From NCBI GenBank assembly GCA_030144725.1, contig JASKMD010000020.1, positions 4,296,703 through 4,360,702 of the forward strand: a stretch of DNA of 64,000 nucleotides, in the 5' to 3' direction. Origin of the DNA: Haematococcus lacustris. Lineage: Eukaryota; Chlorophyta; Chlorophyceae; Chlamydomonadales; Haematococcaceae. Made by a program: the position numbers and the translations under genes. Below are positions 1-11,080 of the stretch, piece by piece. The notes beneath the pieces were generated by a model that worked only from the letters and a program-made list of their open reading frames with translations, was not told the origin of the DNA and ran no database searches. Numbering within the stretch: position 1 is the stretch's first letter; each line of letters starts with the position of its first letter.

Positions 1-1331
1 GCACATCAGCAAGAACTGGGCGGCGTGCTCTCAAGAGCTCAAGGTAGCTATCATCCCATCATCGCTCTAACCAACCTACCCATGCCATGTCGTGTCTGGC
101 AGTAGCGGGTCTGGCTGTGGTGATGTGGTCAGAGTGGCCAGGCTGCTGGTGACAATGAGGGCCTGGCAGGCCTTTCTGCTGCTGCTAACAATGCTCTGCC
201 ATGCAAATGCCCACAGCATGAGCAGTGTTGTCAAGCTGGCATGCCCCAAGTGCTAATGCTCTGATTCTGCTGGTGGTGGTGGTGGTGGTGGTGCTGGTGG
301 TGACACTATGCTGGTGGTAATGGTGGTGTTGTGGGCCCTGCTCCCAGGACCTTCTTGGACCTCCGCACCTGCACACCGTGCCCGTACCCCAAGGGTGCCC
401 CAGACCTGCGTGGTGCCCTCCATGGAGCCGCCACCATGCCCCGTTCACCTGGCACCAGCTCCATAGCCACCTGCCCCTCCCTGGCCGCTCCTTGCGCTGC
501 ACCAGGATGACTGCACATCCGCCATGCTATGAACCTTGCGCTGCCCATGTCAGTGCGAGGTGAGCATGCAAGCTTTGCCGCCACCCCTGCCAGCTGTCAC
601 TGCCAGCAGTGTGCAGCCTGGCCCATCAAACTGACCACTGTCATCTTGCTCATCATTATTACATACCAAGAGTGCGACTGTTGAAGGGCGTAACCACTCA
701 AAACGACTCGCTCAACGCACCTGGAGTGTAGTATGTTTGGCTTGCTGCTCAGCTCCCTTGAAACCCGCGAGCTATGTGAATACGATGTGGGTGGTGTTCT
801 CACATGCCCAGCCAGTCCCAGTGTGCCCATGACAGGCCTAGCATTCAGGCATGCTTTTCTTACGCAGTAAGATATGTGGTCCAAGGCTCAATGTGTTGTG
901 CTAGGCACACGCCACTTTGCATACTTTTTCTCTATCACACACCCTCCTGTGCCTTTCAGCTATTGTGAGTAGAATGCAGCTACAAGGAGTATATTTCAGG
1001 GAAGTCACTGCCATAGCCTTTTCCGTCTGAAACACTGCATGAACAGGACATCGGTGGGCTCTAAGACTCGCTGTGAGCATGCTGCATGTTTGCTATGTCT
1101 ATCTGAATGGGAATGGTTGAAGCTTGCATGCTTAATTGTTTGCAGGCTGTTCAAGAGAAGCTATGAGAATATGAGACTAGGTGCTGCAGTGGTGATGATG
1201 TCTGTTGCAATAGCCTGCATTGCCAATGGCCTCTTCATTGCTAGTGGCTATTAAAAACAGTATTTCGTGGCTTTTCTGTAGTGTAGATTTTACACCGTAA
1301 TGAGCGTAAGCCTGGTATGGTCTTCGTGGTA
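1..1331. other. No supported gene; GGT microsatellite
   Basis: I see no recognisable protein, splice pattern or RNA gene here. A short (GGT)n tract lies at about 267-300. The open frames are short and have no recognisable motif. Confidence 0.5.
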
Positions 1332-2346
1332 TACCGTACTCTCCCTTTTGATTCCCTATCCCGAATCGTTTTTTGTCCTTCGGGAAACCGGGAATGATTA
1401 AACAATGTATTTCTCTGGTCTTTCGGGAAGTAGTCAAACAATTAGTTGACCTTGACGAAAGTGCCAGCAATGGACCAGTTTGTGGTCCGGGGCATCAGTG
1501 CCGCCGACGCAGCTGATAATCTGCACCGCGAGCTCCTTATGCACGATGAACAATGCTTCCAAATGTCTCTTGATCGTCAAGCGGCAATTATTGAGAAGCG
1601 ACTACCTAGGACCACTCATTTTGGGCCTTCTCCACGCCTTAATCTTGCCGCATCGCCCAGCACATCTCCTGCTCTCGCACGCACCGGCAAAGCGTATGAG
1701 AACTGGTAGCAAACTGCTAGGCTTCAGCCCACCCTGGGCTGGGCCAGAGAGGGCGGGCCAGGCTGGGGCAAAGGCTAGTGCGGCGGGCCAGGCCGGGGTG
1801 GCAACAAGGGTGGCTGCTATGCCCAGGGCAAGGTCGAGGGAGGTGGGCCAGGCTGGGGCAAAGGCTGAGGTCACAGGACAGGCAAGGGTGGCAACCAGGC
1901 TGGCAACCATGTCAAGGGGGGAGGCGACTGGTCATACTCGGTCAGCCGGCCAAGGCGGGGTGCTTTGGCCAAGGCAACAGAATGGGTGGCGGCAGGAGTA
2001 CGCAAGTCTGAATGCTCCAAGGCAGATGATAAGATATGCCGCCACTGCCAGCAGCGGCAGGAGGACCACGACTGTATTAGCGAGGTTCAGTGCCCCATGT
2101 GACGTGGTCAGGCGATAATGCCACTAGAAGAGAGGCCACGACAGTAGACTATGTGGATCATATGATTTTGATGCGAGATTAATGGAGTGGGAGGCTTGAT
2201 TATTTCTATGCACGAAGACGTTCTCAAAACTAACTTTTGACGTACTTTAGCCATCGGGGAATTTAAAACAATGAAAAATATGGCTCGGGAATAATATTTT
2301 AATTATAGTTTCCGAGGCCTCGGGAATCAAAAGGGATAGTACGGTA
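1332..2346. mobile_element. DNA transposon with 25-bp inverted ends
   Basis: The first 25 bases (1332-1356, beginning TACCGTACT and ending TTTTGATTCCC) are matched in inverted orientation by 2322-2346 with one mismatch. Inside each end are further TCGGGAA motifs (near 1378, 1424, 2284, 2320), which look like subterminal binding repeats. Outer TA dinucleotides would fit a TA target-site duplication, but they are also part of the inverted repeat, so this is ambiguous. The interior (about 1440-2118) has open frames of 87 and 212 codons that start only at TTG and resemble no transposase I recognise. It is probably a non-autonomous element of about 1 kb. Confidence 0.75.
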
Positions 2347-2529
2347 GGGTGTTTCCGACGACTTTGTCAGTCACAAAGGCCCAATGGAATTCACCCCTGG
2401 ATTGCATTACCAGCGTCTTGGCTGTTGGTTTGCACTGATCATTGCCATGAAATTGTAAGTCAAAAGACCCTGAGCTGAAGAGGGGCTGAAGAGGGGCCCC
2501 GCCCCGCATAATCCATATTCCCTGTCACC

Positions 2530-3416
2530 TCATTAGAGCGTTCGTGCTCCCATTGGGGCTGTATGGCAACCAGGTATGGGGCACTGCCTTCCTTGGGCAT
2601 GGTGTGCAACTCCCTAACCCAGTGCAAACACGCATGCTCAGCTTTCCTAGGTTTGCTGCCAGGGTACGTAGCTCAGTGTCAGGCCTGATGGTGCTGCATG
2701 AGTTGGGGCAGCTGCCCCTCCAGCTTTACTGGCTTAGGGCTGCATGCAAATTCTGGAACATTGCCAAACTATCCCACAGCGACCTGCTAATGAGGGTCAT
2801 CAAGGCAGATGTGGAGTCCGGCAGGAGGTGTCACGCCAGCTGGAGTGCTCAGTTCCAGCTAGCCGCCAGAGAGCTGAGGGGGGGTGAGTTCATCTTGAGC
2901 CCGGACATGGTCCTAGGCACCAAGGCTATGGAAGCCAAGTGGCTCGAGAGGTGGGGGAGGCGTTGGGTTGGGTTTGAGGGAGACCCTAGACTGCCTGAGA
3001 CGGTGCATCAGGAGAGATGCTCGTATGCTGCATGGTTCAAGCATGGTTCTAACCACCTTCTAAACAGACAGCTCTCTACAGAGGTCCGCACGAGCTTGAC
3101 TAGGTTCAGGTTAGGCAACAGCGGTTTGGGGGTGGAGAAGGCTCGGTTTGAGGGGGTTACTTTCATTGATCGCACATGCACAAGATGCACAGAGGGGGTA
3201 GTGGATGATGCCATGCATTTCATCTTTGAGTGCACTGCCACGAGTTCCATCAGGCAGCAGGCGGAATTTGCCATGACTTTCCAGGACAGTGATGAGAACT
3301 TGCATGACTTCATGTTGAGCCCATGTGCACCTTTGTTTGTGCACCTTGCTTTGAAGTGCTTTACAGAAAGCCCCGAACCCCTAGCGGACTGGGCGGCCAA
3401 GCAGCCTAACGGCTGA
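2530..3416 (+). mobile_element. 5'-truncated LINE, C-terminal end of ORF2
   Basis: An uninterrupted frame from 2544 to a TGA at 3414-3416 encodes about 290 residues with no upstream start of its own. Its C-terminus holds a zinc-knuckle pattern, CTRCTEGVVDDAMHFIFEC, of the CxxC...H...C kind that follows the reverse transcriptase domain in non-LTR retrotransposons. LYGNQVWG near the start fits the end of the RT thumb/connection region. The RT active site itself is missing, so this is a dead 5' truncation. Shorter copies of the same element occur at 10.86-11.08 kb and 24.01-24.12 kb. The open frame suggests a fairly young insertion. Confidence 0.8.
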
Positions 3417-3565
3417 CGGCTTAAGCGGTGTAAGCCACCTATCTTTCGACCAAAAAACCCGCATTGAGCCTGCGGGCCTGCTCACTTTCTAAGCACGCTG
3501 AAGCCGACAGTGCAGTTGCGGTAGCGAATGGTGGTCGGGGTGTAAAGAACAGCCATGTACCCTAT

Positions 3566-3570
3566 TTACA
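3566..3570 (-). promoter_or_regulatory. Polyadenylation signal TGTAA for the OEP80 gene
   Basis: TTACA on the plus strand is TGTAA on the minus strand, about 58 nt after the OEP80 stop codon. TGTAA is the usual polyadenylation signal of volvocine algae. Confidence 0.5.
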
Positions 3571-3627
3571 AGAGACCATGTCTAACCTGACCCCTAGCGG
3601 GTAAGTATGTTGATCCTAAGCAATCGG

Positions 3628-6600
3628 TCAATCATAGCCCACGCCGACATGGAAACGCCCTGCACGCGCTGCGTTCCACGCGTACTCCAACCGCAACGGC
3701 CCCACCGGCGTGTCGATGCGCACCCCACCGCCGTACCCATAGCCGTGCCCGGGCTTGCCTCGGACACCTGCAGCGGACAGTTCCACAAGAATCCAGCTTC
3801 GCGACCCTCGCGCAGCAGTAAACGGTGCATGCGCGACTCTGCTGCGGGGTTCCCGCCAAACCGCACCTGCGGGGTTGCCAAGGACAGCGGCCCCAGAGCC
3901 CAAGTCGGAGCCCCAATCGGCGAACAGCTGCGCGCTCAATGGGGCGACAAGCGGGAAGCGGAGTTCCGAGGATCCCTCCAGCCATCGCCGCCCGGTGCCG
4001 ACCCCGCCATCTGCGCCACGGCCCGTTACCACGTTGCTAAGAGGTAGTCAGCAGGGCGTGCGGAACCATTAAGGCCAGTGGGAGGCGGGGCGCAGTGTCC
4101 AAGAACAGAGTAACATCACACAGAGATAGCAGTACAAGGCAGGACATATGGAACTGCAGGCAAGGCAACGAACTATACTGAACAGCACAAGTAGAGATGG
4201 CATGGATGCGCAGGCGCCAGCAACTGAGCAGTGTACCATGTGCATGCATGCAGCAACACCGGCTAGACTTCTCACATAGCACTGCCATTCAAAACCACAA
4301 GGGCCAACCGTGTGAGGAGCTGACAGTCCGAGCACCGGCCAGTGCTAAGGAGTGTGACCAGGGGTGTGACCAGGGGTATGACCAGGAGTGTAACCAGGGG
4401 TGTGACCAGAGGCGTGACCACTGACCTGCATAGCCACGCACTGAGTTGGTGCCACCCACTGGAAATGCGTCATAGGGAGGCAGGTCTCCAAGCACCAGCC
4501 CCCCCCTGACCCTGCATACCAAGGCAGGGTGATCACAATGCTAAATTGCCCCCCAGCCCTCTGGCACATGGTTCCCACACTGACCTCAACTCCTACATCC
4601 TTTGCCTGGCTGCTTGTCAGCATAAGCCCTCCTCCGCTTGCCTCTCATCCCCTGCCTCCTCCTCCCCTCCTTCCTTTCCTTCACCTTTCGCCTTCCAATT
4701 ACTATTAGTCACCTACCCTCTTGCCTCCCCTCCCCTGCCTTCCCTTCTTCCTTCTCCTTTGCCCCTCCCCATCTCCACCTCCACCTCCACCTCACCTTCC
4801 CCAACTCCCACCCACCTCCATCATCTCCCTTCACTCGTTTCCTGTCCCACCCTTACCCCTCACCCTTACCCCTCACCCTCACCCCTCACCCTAAGTGTAG
4901 GCTGAAGGGCCCCAGCAGCGGGAGGGACTTGTCAGCGCGGACACGGAGCCGAGCGAACTTCAGCCATTCACGCACCAGGGGCAGACCCGCCTCCGCGCTG
5001 ACCAGCAGCCCAGCATCAGCATCAGGGTTGCTGGACAGGCAGTGCCAGGCAAGGCAGGGCGGTGTGGGGCGGGGCCGGGGGCGGGTGCAGAGGGGGCGGC
5101 GAGGGCGGGGACGGGTGCAAAGGTGGGCCAGGGTCAGGGTCAGGGTCAGGGTCAGGGTCAGGGTCAGGGTCAGGGTCAGGGTCAGGGTCAGGGTCAGGGT
5201 CAGGGTCAGGGTCAGGGTCAGGGTCAGGGTCAGGGTCAGGGTCCTGGCCTCTCTTGTGGCCCTCACCCGTAAGCTGCGCTGGTGGCCAGGCAAGCCATGT
5301 GGTCAACAGCGCGGCGGCTGGCTGTGAGGGGCGCGCCGTAGCAGTCGGTCAGCAGGGGGCTGCCGCCTGCTGCCTGGCAGCCCAAGCGCTGCCAGCTGCC
5401 CCCCCAGGTGGCTGACCAGCAGCTGCCCAGGGGGCGGCGCCATTCCACCCCTGCAGGTGTGTACGGCCGGGTGTTGGGGTTGAGGGAGGCAGGCAGGCAG
5501 GCAGGCAGGCGGGCGGGCGGGCGGGCGGGCGGGCGGGCGGGCGGGCGGGCGGGCGGGCGGGCGGGCGGGCGGGCGGCGGCGGGCGGGCGGGCGGGCGGGC
5601 GGGCGGGCGGGCGGGCGGGCGGGCGGGCGGGCGGGCGGGCGGGCAGGCCAGGAAGAAGGAGCCTTGAGGCATCCACCATGGGAAGCTAGCAAGCCATGCA
5701 AAGGATGGCGTTTGGAAGAGTGAGGACATGCAAAGGATGACACTGGTGAAGGAAGCCAGCATTGAGGTTTGGTTGGGAGGGAGCCCTGCCATGAGGCAGC
5801 ACCCAAGTACAGTAAAGAATGCATGATGCGCGACCCTCATCTTGAGCATGGCCACAAGCCTACAAGCCATGGTGCTGGTGCCCTTTCAGGCCTGGCTCAT
5901 AAGGCCCCTGCCTCCCTGGCCCACTCCCTGCTCCAGCCCATATCTGACACCGACCCGCCCAGATGGCAGTGAGGCAGTTGTGGCAGGCTGTCGAGCTCAC
6001 TGTGCTCTGTGCCCCTCCCCCCTCCCCCCTCCCCCCTCCCCCCACCCTCCCCTCACCCTCACCCTCACCCTCCCCCCACCCTGACCCTACCCACGGGGTT
6101 GCTAACAACTGTGCAGCAGCACCTGGCCCAGGGCCTGGCAGGCGTGTAGACCCTCACCGGATATGAGCCGGCCAATGACCAGGCCTGCAGCGTCCGCCCC
6201 GCTGGCCAGGGGTGCGCTGCTGCCGGTGGGGCTGCTGCTGGAGGGGCCTGAGGGCTCAGCACGGCCATGCGTGGCCACCCCTGCGCTTGCATGGCACGCA
6301 TGGACCGTCTGTGGTGGTCATGACGTGTCTGGGGAGAGGGGGAGGGGGGAGGGGGGAGGGGGGAGGGGGGAGGGGGGAGGGGGAGGGGGGAGGGGGGAGG
6401 GGGGGAGGGGGGAGGGGGGAGGGGGGAGGGGGGAGGGGGGAGGGGGGAGGGGGGAGGGAGGGGGAGGGGGGAGGGGGGAGGGGGGAGGGGGGAGGGGGGA
6501 GGGGGGAGGGGGGAGGGGGGAGGGGGGGAGGGCATTGCACAGCCGCTGCAGCTAGCTGGCGCCTCCACCCCTGCAATGCCCTGCCCTGCCCCCACTGCTG

Positions 6601-7142
6601 CCCCCCCCCCCCTCACCAGAGCTCCTGTTGTGAGCAGCTGCAGGGTACGGCTGGTGCGATGCCTGTCCCCAGTATCCAGGGGTCTGTGTGCTGCACCTTG
6701 AAGATCTTGTCAACCTGGAACAACAACAACAGCAGCAGCAGGGGCAGCAGCAGCCACGACGGCAGCAGTGGTGGCAGCAGCAACAGGCGGCAGCAGGGGC
6801 AGAGGCAGCAATGGCAGCAGCAGGGGCAGCAATGGAGGCAATTGTAGCAGCAGCAGCAGCAGCAGCAGCAGGAAGAGGGGTGGGCAGAGGTGACAGCCAC
6901 GCCAGCTGAAGGTATGCACCATCCATGCCTGTCATCCCTTGCCAGCTGCCCTACCAGCTGCCCTTGTTGCGCCCTCCCCTCCCCCCCTTCCCCCCCTCCC
7001 CGAACCCTGAACCTCACATGACCTGTGCCCCCTGCCCCCTGCCCCCTGCCCCCTGCCCCCTGCCCTCCCCCGCCCTCACCTGTCCCAGTTCCACCATGGC
7101 TGACAGCTTCTGGTTCAGGCCAAACAGGTTGCGCTCAGTGTA
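3628..7142 (-). CDS. OEP80: OEP80/TOC75-V Omp85 barrel (partial, 5' end in gap)
   Basis: Plastid outer-envelope beta-barrel of the Omp85 family, implicated in barrel assembly and import. Exons (minus): <7142-7080, 6714-6617, 6308-6158, 5450-5267, 5030-4890, 4505-4426, 4010-3867, 3767-3628. The joined product follows plant OEP80 closely: YTERNLFGLNQKL, VDKIFKVQHTDPW, EWLKFARLRVRAD, then the Omp85 signature PYDAFPVGGTNSVRGY, VGTGRRWLEG, and the barrel end GVRIDTPVGPLRLEY with terminal GRFHVGVGYD. All junction phases agree except in exon 6714-6617, which lacks one base at the run 6667-6670: reading on in the +1 frame gives DRHRTSRTLQL, as the family requires. The 99-nt intron 3866-3768 is easily missed because it is open in frame. 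The POTRA domains are not visible; they must lie in the N gap or be absent. Function is inferred from family membership. Confidence 0.9.
4351..4421. repeat. 12-bp tandem repeat (GTGTGACCAGGG)n
   Basis: About six imperfect 12-bp units lie directly beside an OEP80 splice donor (exon end 4426), inside the intron. Confidence 0.9.
5129..5243. repeat. Hexanucleotide repeat (AGGGTC)n in OEP80 intron
   Basis: About 19 near-perfect copies of CAGGGT fill the intron between exons 5267 and 5030. They create long spurious open frames on both strands. Confidence 0.97.
5486..5646. repeat. Tetranucleotide repeat (GGGC)n in OEP80 intron
   Basis: A GGCA stretch passes into about 35 GGGC units with one break near 5573. 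It is intronic relative to the minus-strand gene. Confidence 0.97.
6331..6532. repeat. G-rich heptamer repeat (GGGGGGA)n in OEP80 intron
   Basis: About 200 bp of GGGGGGA units with some shorter variants, ending about 23 bp before the acceptor of exon 6308-6158. The plus strand is G-rich and quadruplex-prone. Confidence 0.97.
6720..6880. repeat. CAG/CAA-rich tract in OEP80 intron
   Basis: CAG-rich low-complexity sequence immediately upstream (on the minus strand) of the acceptor of exon 6714-6617. Confidence 0.85.
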
Positions 7143-7642
7143 NNNNNNNNNNNNNNNNNNNNNNNNNNNNNNNNNNNNNNNNNNNNNNNNNNNNNNNNNN
7201 NNNNNNNNNNNNNNNNNNNNNNNNNNNNNNNNNNNNNNNNNNNNNNNNNNNNNNNNNNNNNNNNNNNNNNNNNNNNNNNNNNNNNNNNNNNNNNNNNNNN
7301 NNNNNNNNNNNNNNNNNNNNNNNNNNNNNNNNNNNNNNNNNNNNNNNNNNNNNNNNNNNNNNNNNNNNNNNNNNNNNNNNNNNNNNNNNNNNNNNNNNNN
7401 NNNNNNNNNNNNNNNNNNNNNNNNNNNNNNNNNNNNNNNNNNNNNNNNNNNNNNNNNNNNNNNNNNNNNNNNNNNNNNNNNNNNNNNNNNNNNNNNNNNN
7501 NNNNNNNNNNNNNNNNNNNNNNNNNNNNNNNNNNNNNNNNNNNNNNNNNNNNNNNNNNNNNNNNNNNNNNNNNNNNNNNNNNNNNNNNNNNNNNNNNNNN
7601 NNNNNNNNNNNNNNNNNNNNNNNNNNNNNNNNNNNNNNNNNN
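7143..7642. other. Assembly gap of exactly 500 N
   Basis: Exactly 500 N, the same length as the second gap at 47359-47858, so the size is a convention and not a measurement. It interrupts an OEP80 exon. Confidence 0.99.
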
Positions 7643-7862
7643 CAGGGGCAGGGGCAGGGGCAGGGGCAGGGGCAGGGGCAGGGGCAGGGGCAGGGGCAGG
7701 GGCAGGGGCAGGGGCAGGGGCAGGGGCAGGGGCAGGGGCAGGGGCAGGGGCAGGGGCAGGGGCAGGGGCAGGGGCAGGGGCAGGGGCAGGGGCAGGGGCA
7801 GGGGCAGGGGCAGGGGCAGGGGCAGGGGCAGGGGCAGGGGCAGGGGCAGGGGCAGGGGCAGG
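7643..7862. repeat. Hexanucleotide repeat (CAGGGG)n at gap edge
   Basis: About 36 perfect CAGGGG units abut the N gap. The repeat is the likely reason that assembly failed here. Confidence 0.98.
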
Positions 7863-8252
7863 CCTGACCATGGTGTGTCCCTGCTGCCTTGCAACTGCCT
7901 TGCAGCGTCCCCCACACAGAAGCAGTGGCCTAATGAGGCACTCACAGGGTCAGCTGCTGGTTGCCTGTTGCTGGCAGCCGCGGCCCCTTAGGGCCCCACA
8001 GCCCCGCCTGCTTCAGCCTGCACCTCAGCCACAGCCACAGCCACACACCACTACAGTCAACCAGCTCAGCCACGTCAGCCATCTGCACCATCATAGCATG
8101 TGGCGTAACCCTATCTTGTCAATCTAGCCAAGGCAGCTGACCAGGTGGCTGATGATGAACATGGTGGTGAGGGTGAGGGTTGCGATGAGGGCTTGAGGAG
8201 TGGAGGATTGAGGAGGGTGAGGAGGTGGAGGGTGAGGGGCAGGCTGTGTGCC
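7863..8252. other. No supported gene; possible terminal exon
   Basis: Between the repeat and the ankyrin gene I find no POTRA-like sequence that would extend OEP80. On the minus strand an acceptor near 8140 would add HLVSCLG and a stop to the ankyrin gene if its last exon is spliced rather than ending at 8253. A 49-codon minus frame at about 7950-8090 ends at a GTGAGT donor but resembles nothing I know. Confidence 0.3.
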
Positions 8253-10275
8253 TCACAGCAGGGGCACGCAGCCGCCAGCGGGGTGCAGTGCGGCGTAGTG
8301 CAAGGCGGTGGCTCCAGCCTTGTCCCGCAGGAATAGGTTGCTGCCATGGGCCAGCAGCAGCTGTACTGCTTGTGTGTGGCCCTGAACCCCAACGGACAGC
8401 AGGCAAGCGGGCAAGCAAGCTAGCAGAAGGGAGTGGCGCTGCATTGCAGTGGTCATGCCAAACCAAGCTACCTGGCACATTGTAGACAGTGAATTTCAGA
8501 AGGCTGGATGGCCTAACTAGGCTGCATGGCTTAGCTACGCTGCACGGCATATTCAGGCTGCGTGGCCTAGTTAGGCTGCACAGCCTGGTGTCTATTGCAC
8601 CTTTGGCCCGCAGTGCCCGCCTCCCACCCCACCCCAGGCCAACCCCAGGCTGCACCTGGCTAGCCTAAGCAGCAGCAGCAGCAGACATGTCACTGACGCA
8701 CCTGCTTGCAGGCCAGCATGAGAGGGCTCTGACCTAGGCTATTCACCTGTCGCAGGGTGTCACAGGCACCAGAGAGGGGGTTAGAGCAGGGCAGGGGAGT
8801 TGCCCAAGCAAACTGTGGGGCCCTGGCTGCACTGCTATGCCACATACCCACTGACCTGCTACAGCTCACCAACACATTTGGGTCAGCAGCAGAGCAGCGG
8901 ACATGCAGCAGCAGCCCAGCCCACCCCCCAGCAGCCCACCCCCCAGCGCCACATCCCATGCCCTTACAGCAGCAGACCCCACCCCACCCCGGCCCACGAC
9001 CGCCACACGCCAAGCCCCACCTGGCAGCAGGCCTTGCTGGTTGGCTCAAAGGTGTTTGAGAGCGCCCCCTGCTTGCTGTAGGACACCAGCAGCTGCAGCG
9101 CATCCACATGCCCCCGCTCCGCGGCGCTGTGCCAGGGCGTGCTGTGGTCCGTGGAGGACACCGCCCACACCTGAACGCACCCACCGCGAGTTGAACCCAG
9201 GGCTCGGGCATGCAGGCTGGCCTGGGGTGCTGCACAGCACGCCCTGAGCTCAATTGCACTTGGGAAGTGCTGCAGCACCTCTGCCTCTATTCTAACCTGC
9301 TCTCTAGCTCAGCCCTGTGCGTGTGTATGTGCGTGTATCTTGTTTAGGCACTACAGTACTAGCTGTGTATGAGATGGGGAGAGCTCCAGACATTAAGACT
9401 GGCCTCATACCCACTCACTCCCTACACCTCTGCCTCCTGTATGCAAGCTGCCTCACCGCCTGCAAGCCGCCCGCTGCGTCTGTTTGCCTTTTGCCCTCGG
9501 GCTGTAGCTCCACTACCGCCTACCTACGCCACTGTACGCCATTTGTTGTGACGCGCTCCGCTGCACCGCACTGTAAGCTGTCATCTCTCATCTCTCAAGT
9601 GTAGTAGCTGTAGTAGCTGAGTGAGATTACCCACAGTCCGACATGTTACTCCCTGTTGAATAAGTTTTGCTGGGTTTGTTTGCCTTTTGCCGCCACCTCA
9701 TGGAGTAGGTTATGTTGTTCTGTTGGAAGTGCTGTTGTAAGCCTCATGGAGTGCGAGCAGCCTGCTGCGCCTGTATGTCCTCTAATGCCACTCCATGGTT
9801 CTGCCACCAGAGGGGCTGTTGTCGCTGAGCTGCTGAGGCAGCTCAAGGGCTCAGTATACCAACTGAACCTGTGTCTGCTCCATGCTTGCATGGCGCCTTG
9901 AGCTGGTAAGTGACTCATGAGGGACAGCCAGGCTGTGCAAGAGGCTGTGCAAGAGGCTGTGCAAGAGGCAGGCTGCTCAAGTTCTCCTGCTAGTCTGCTG
10001 CTGTTGTAAGCCTGCAGCTTGCCAAGGTGCACCCTCACACTCACCAGCGCTGGGTTTTTGGCCAAGAAAAGGCCCAGCACCTCCACATTGCCCTGTCGAG
10101 CAGCGTCAGCCAACTGTCCAAATCAGGCTCGTGCTGAGACCGCCCTTGCGCGCAGTTGGTTGTAATACATGCTCACTTGTGCAGCGGACTCCGAGAGGAA
10201 AAACCCGTCGCTCGGAGTGAACTTGTGACCGCTCCCCCCGGATGCGGAGCCTGGCACGGATGAGGTGTTACCCAT
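8253..10275 (-). CDS. Ankyrin-repeat protein, probable N-myristoylated
   Basis: Exons (minus): 10275-10177, 10113-10045, 9170-9021, 8746-8702, 8381-8253; every junction is phase 0. The start MGNTSSVPG has Gly2 and Ser6, the pattern for N-myristoylation, so membrane attachment is likely. Ankyrin repeats follow: LADAARQGNVEVLGLFLAKN, then STPWHSAAERGHVDALQLLV, NSLGQSPLMLACKQ, and GHTQAVQLLLAHGSNLF with ATALHYAALH. Order and spacing recall plant XB3/XBAT-type E3 ligases, which start MGN and carry a RING after the repeats. No RING is seen here: the frame stops at 8253 after about 163 residues. The last codons overlap a possible GTGAGG donor (8256-8251), so a longer product is possible. Introns contain Fanzor-element debris. 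Confidence 0.75.
8757..8880 (+). mobile_element. Fanzor-element fragment, shared with 21.38 kb
   Basis: About 110 bp (from GGCACCAGAGAGGGGG at 8763 to about 8873) is nearly identical to 21381-21488, where it directly precedes a Fanzor RuvC-III segment. Here it lies in an ankyrin-gene intron without the RuvC-III part. Confidence 0.7.
9600..9675 (+). mobile_element. Solo 3' end of type-2 Fanzor element
   Basis: TAGCTGAGTGAGATTACCCA and the following bases match, in reverse complement, the 3' ends at 14767-14825 and 14385-14450 that follow Fanzor C-terminal coding sequence. No coding part remains here. Confidence 0.65.
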
Positions 10276-10639
10276 GCTGCACGCCCAGTCAGAGTGGAAA
10301 GCGCAGCTATTCGCAGCGCTACAATATCAGATCCGCTTTTTTGTTGGCGGTGCACTCATTACGGTAGTATTATCATGTCCCACTACGACAAGCCAAGCAC
10401 GCTTTTTGATCATGTCGCTAGATGTGCAAGCCCGCTGCGGGGTTGCAGTTGTTAGACAAAGAGTTCTTGACGGAGGCTAGGCAACGACCCAGTATCTTCA
10501 TGGCATGCTGCACCCCCTTGTGAATGTGTTCTGCAAGATTGCGACTGTGGACTGCGACACCCATCTATGCTGCACTGTTGCTGTCATGTACACATGCTAG
10601 AAATGCACGCTGACGTTCACGCAATCAATGCATAAGTAC

Positions 10640-10800
10640 CCACCCACCAACAGACTTAGGTAGCCGGTCATTGACCAGCTTGTAACGATGCTGCTACTCC
10701 TCGCCTGTAGGGGGCAGAGTCTTAAAGTCATCACATTGACACATCTCCAGCACGAGCGCAGCTCCACCACCTCCCAGCCCCGCCCAGTCCCCATGCTGTG
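10640..10800 (-). pseudogene. Fanzor type-2 C-terminal fragment
   Basis: Minus-strand translation gives LEMCQCDDFKTLPPTGEE, a stop, then HRYKLVNDRLP. This is the region that follows RuvC-III in the copies at 14.6 and 15.3 kb. The internal stop and short length mark it as dead. Confidence 0.65.
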
Positions 10801-10859
10801 CTTGTTGAGGCCAAACCCTGACCTGACCTGATCTGACCTCTAGCTCGTTCGGCTCAGGG

Positions 10860-11080
10860 TTGCTTGCAAGTTTTAAACACTGCCATGCTGACTTACAATG
10901 ACCTGCTCATGCGGGCAATGAAGCCACTTGTATAGCTGGGCAAAGGTTACCAGGCCAGTCAGTATGCTCAGTCTCAGCTGGCTGCTAGTGAGCTGTTGGC
11001 GGAGAAGTCCACACCTTTGTCCATGCACTAGCCATGAAGTGCCCGTGGCGGCCAAGCTCAACGGCTGACGGATTCTTTAA
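10860..11080 (+). mobile_element. Degenerate LINE 3' fragment
   Basis: Diverged and internally deleted copy of the LINE at 2.5-3.4 kb. The segment around TGACCTGCTCATGCGGGC matches the DLLMR region and the end CAACGGCTGACGG matches the element's terminus, but stops interrupt it and the zinc knuckle is gone. Confidence 0.65.

Noticed and set aside
3607..4072. Plus-strand frames of 105-146 codons over the OEP80 3' exons
   Set aside because: The minus strand carries clear Omp85 residues with consistent splicing.
4840..4893. CCCTTACCCCTCACCC tract resembling telomeric repeats
   Set aside because: Irregular and short; no TTTTAGGG- or TTTAGGG-type telomere unit. It is intron sequence next to an OEP80 donor.
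5129..5243. Regular short repeats resembling a CRISPR-like array
   Set aside because: Simple 6-bp microsatellite without spacers, in an intron of a nuclear gene.
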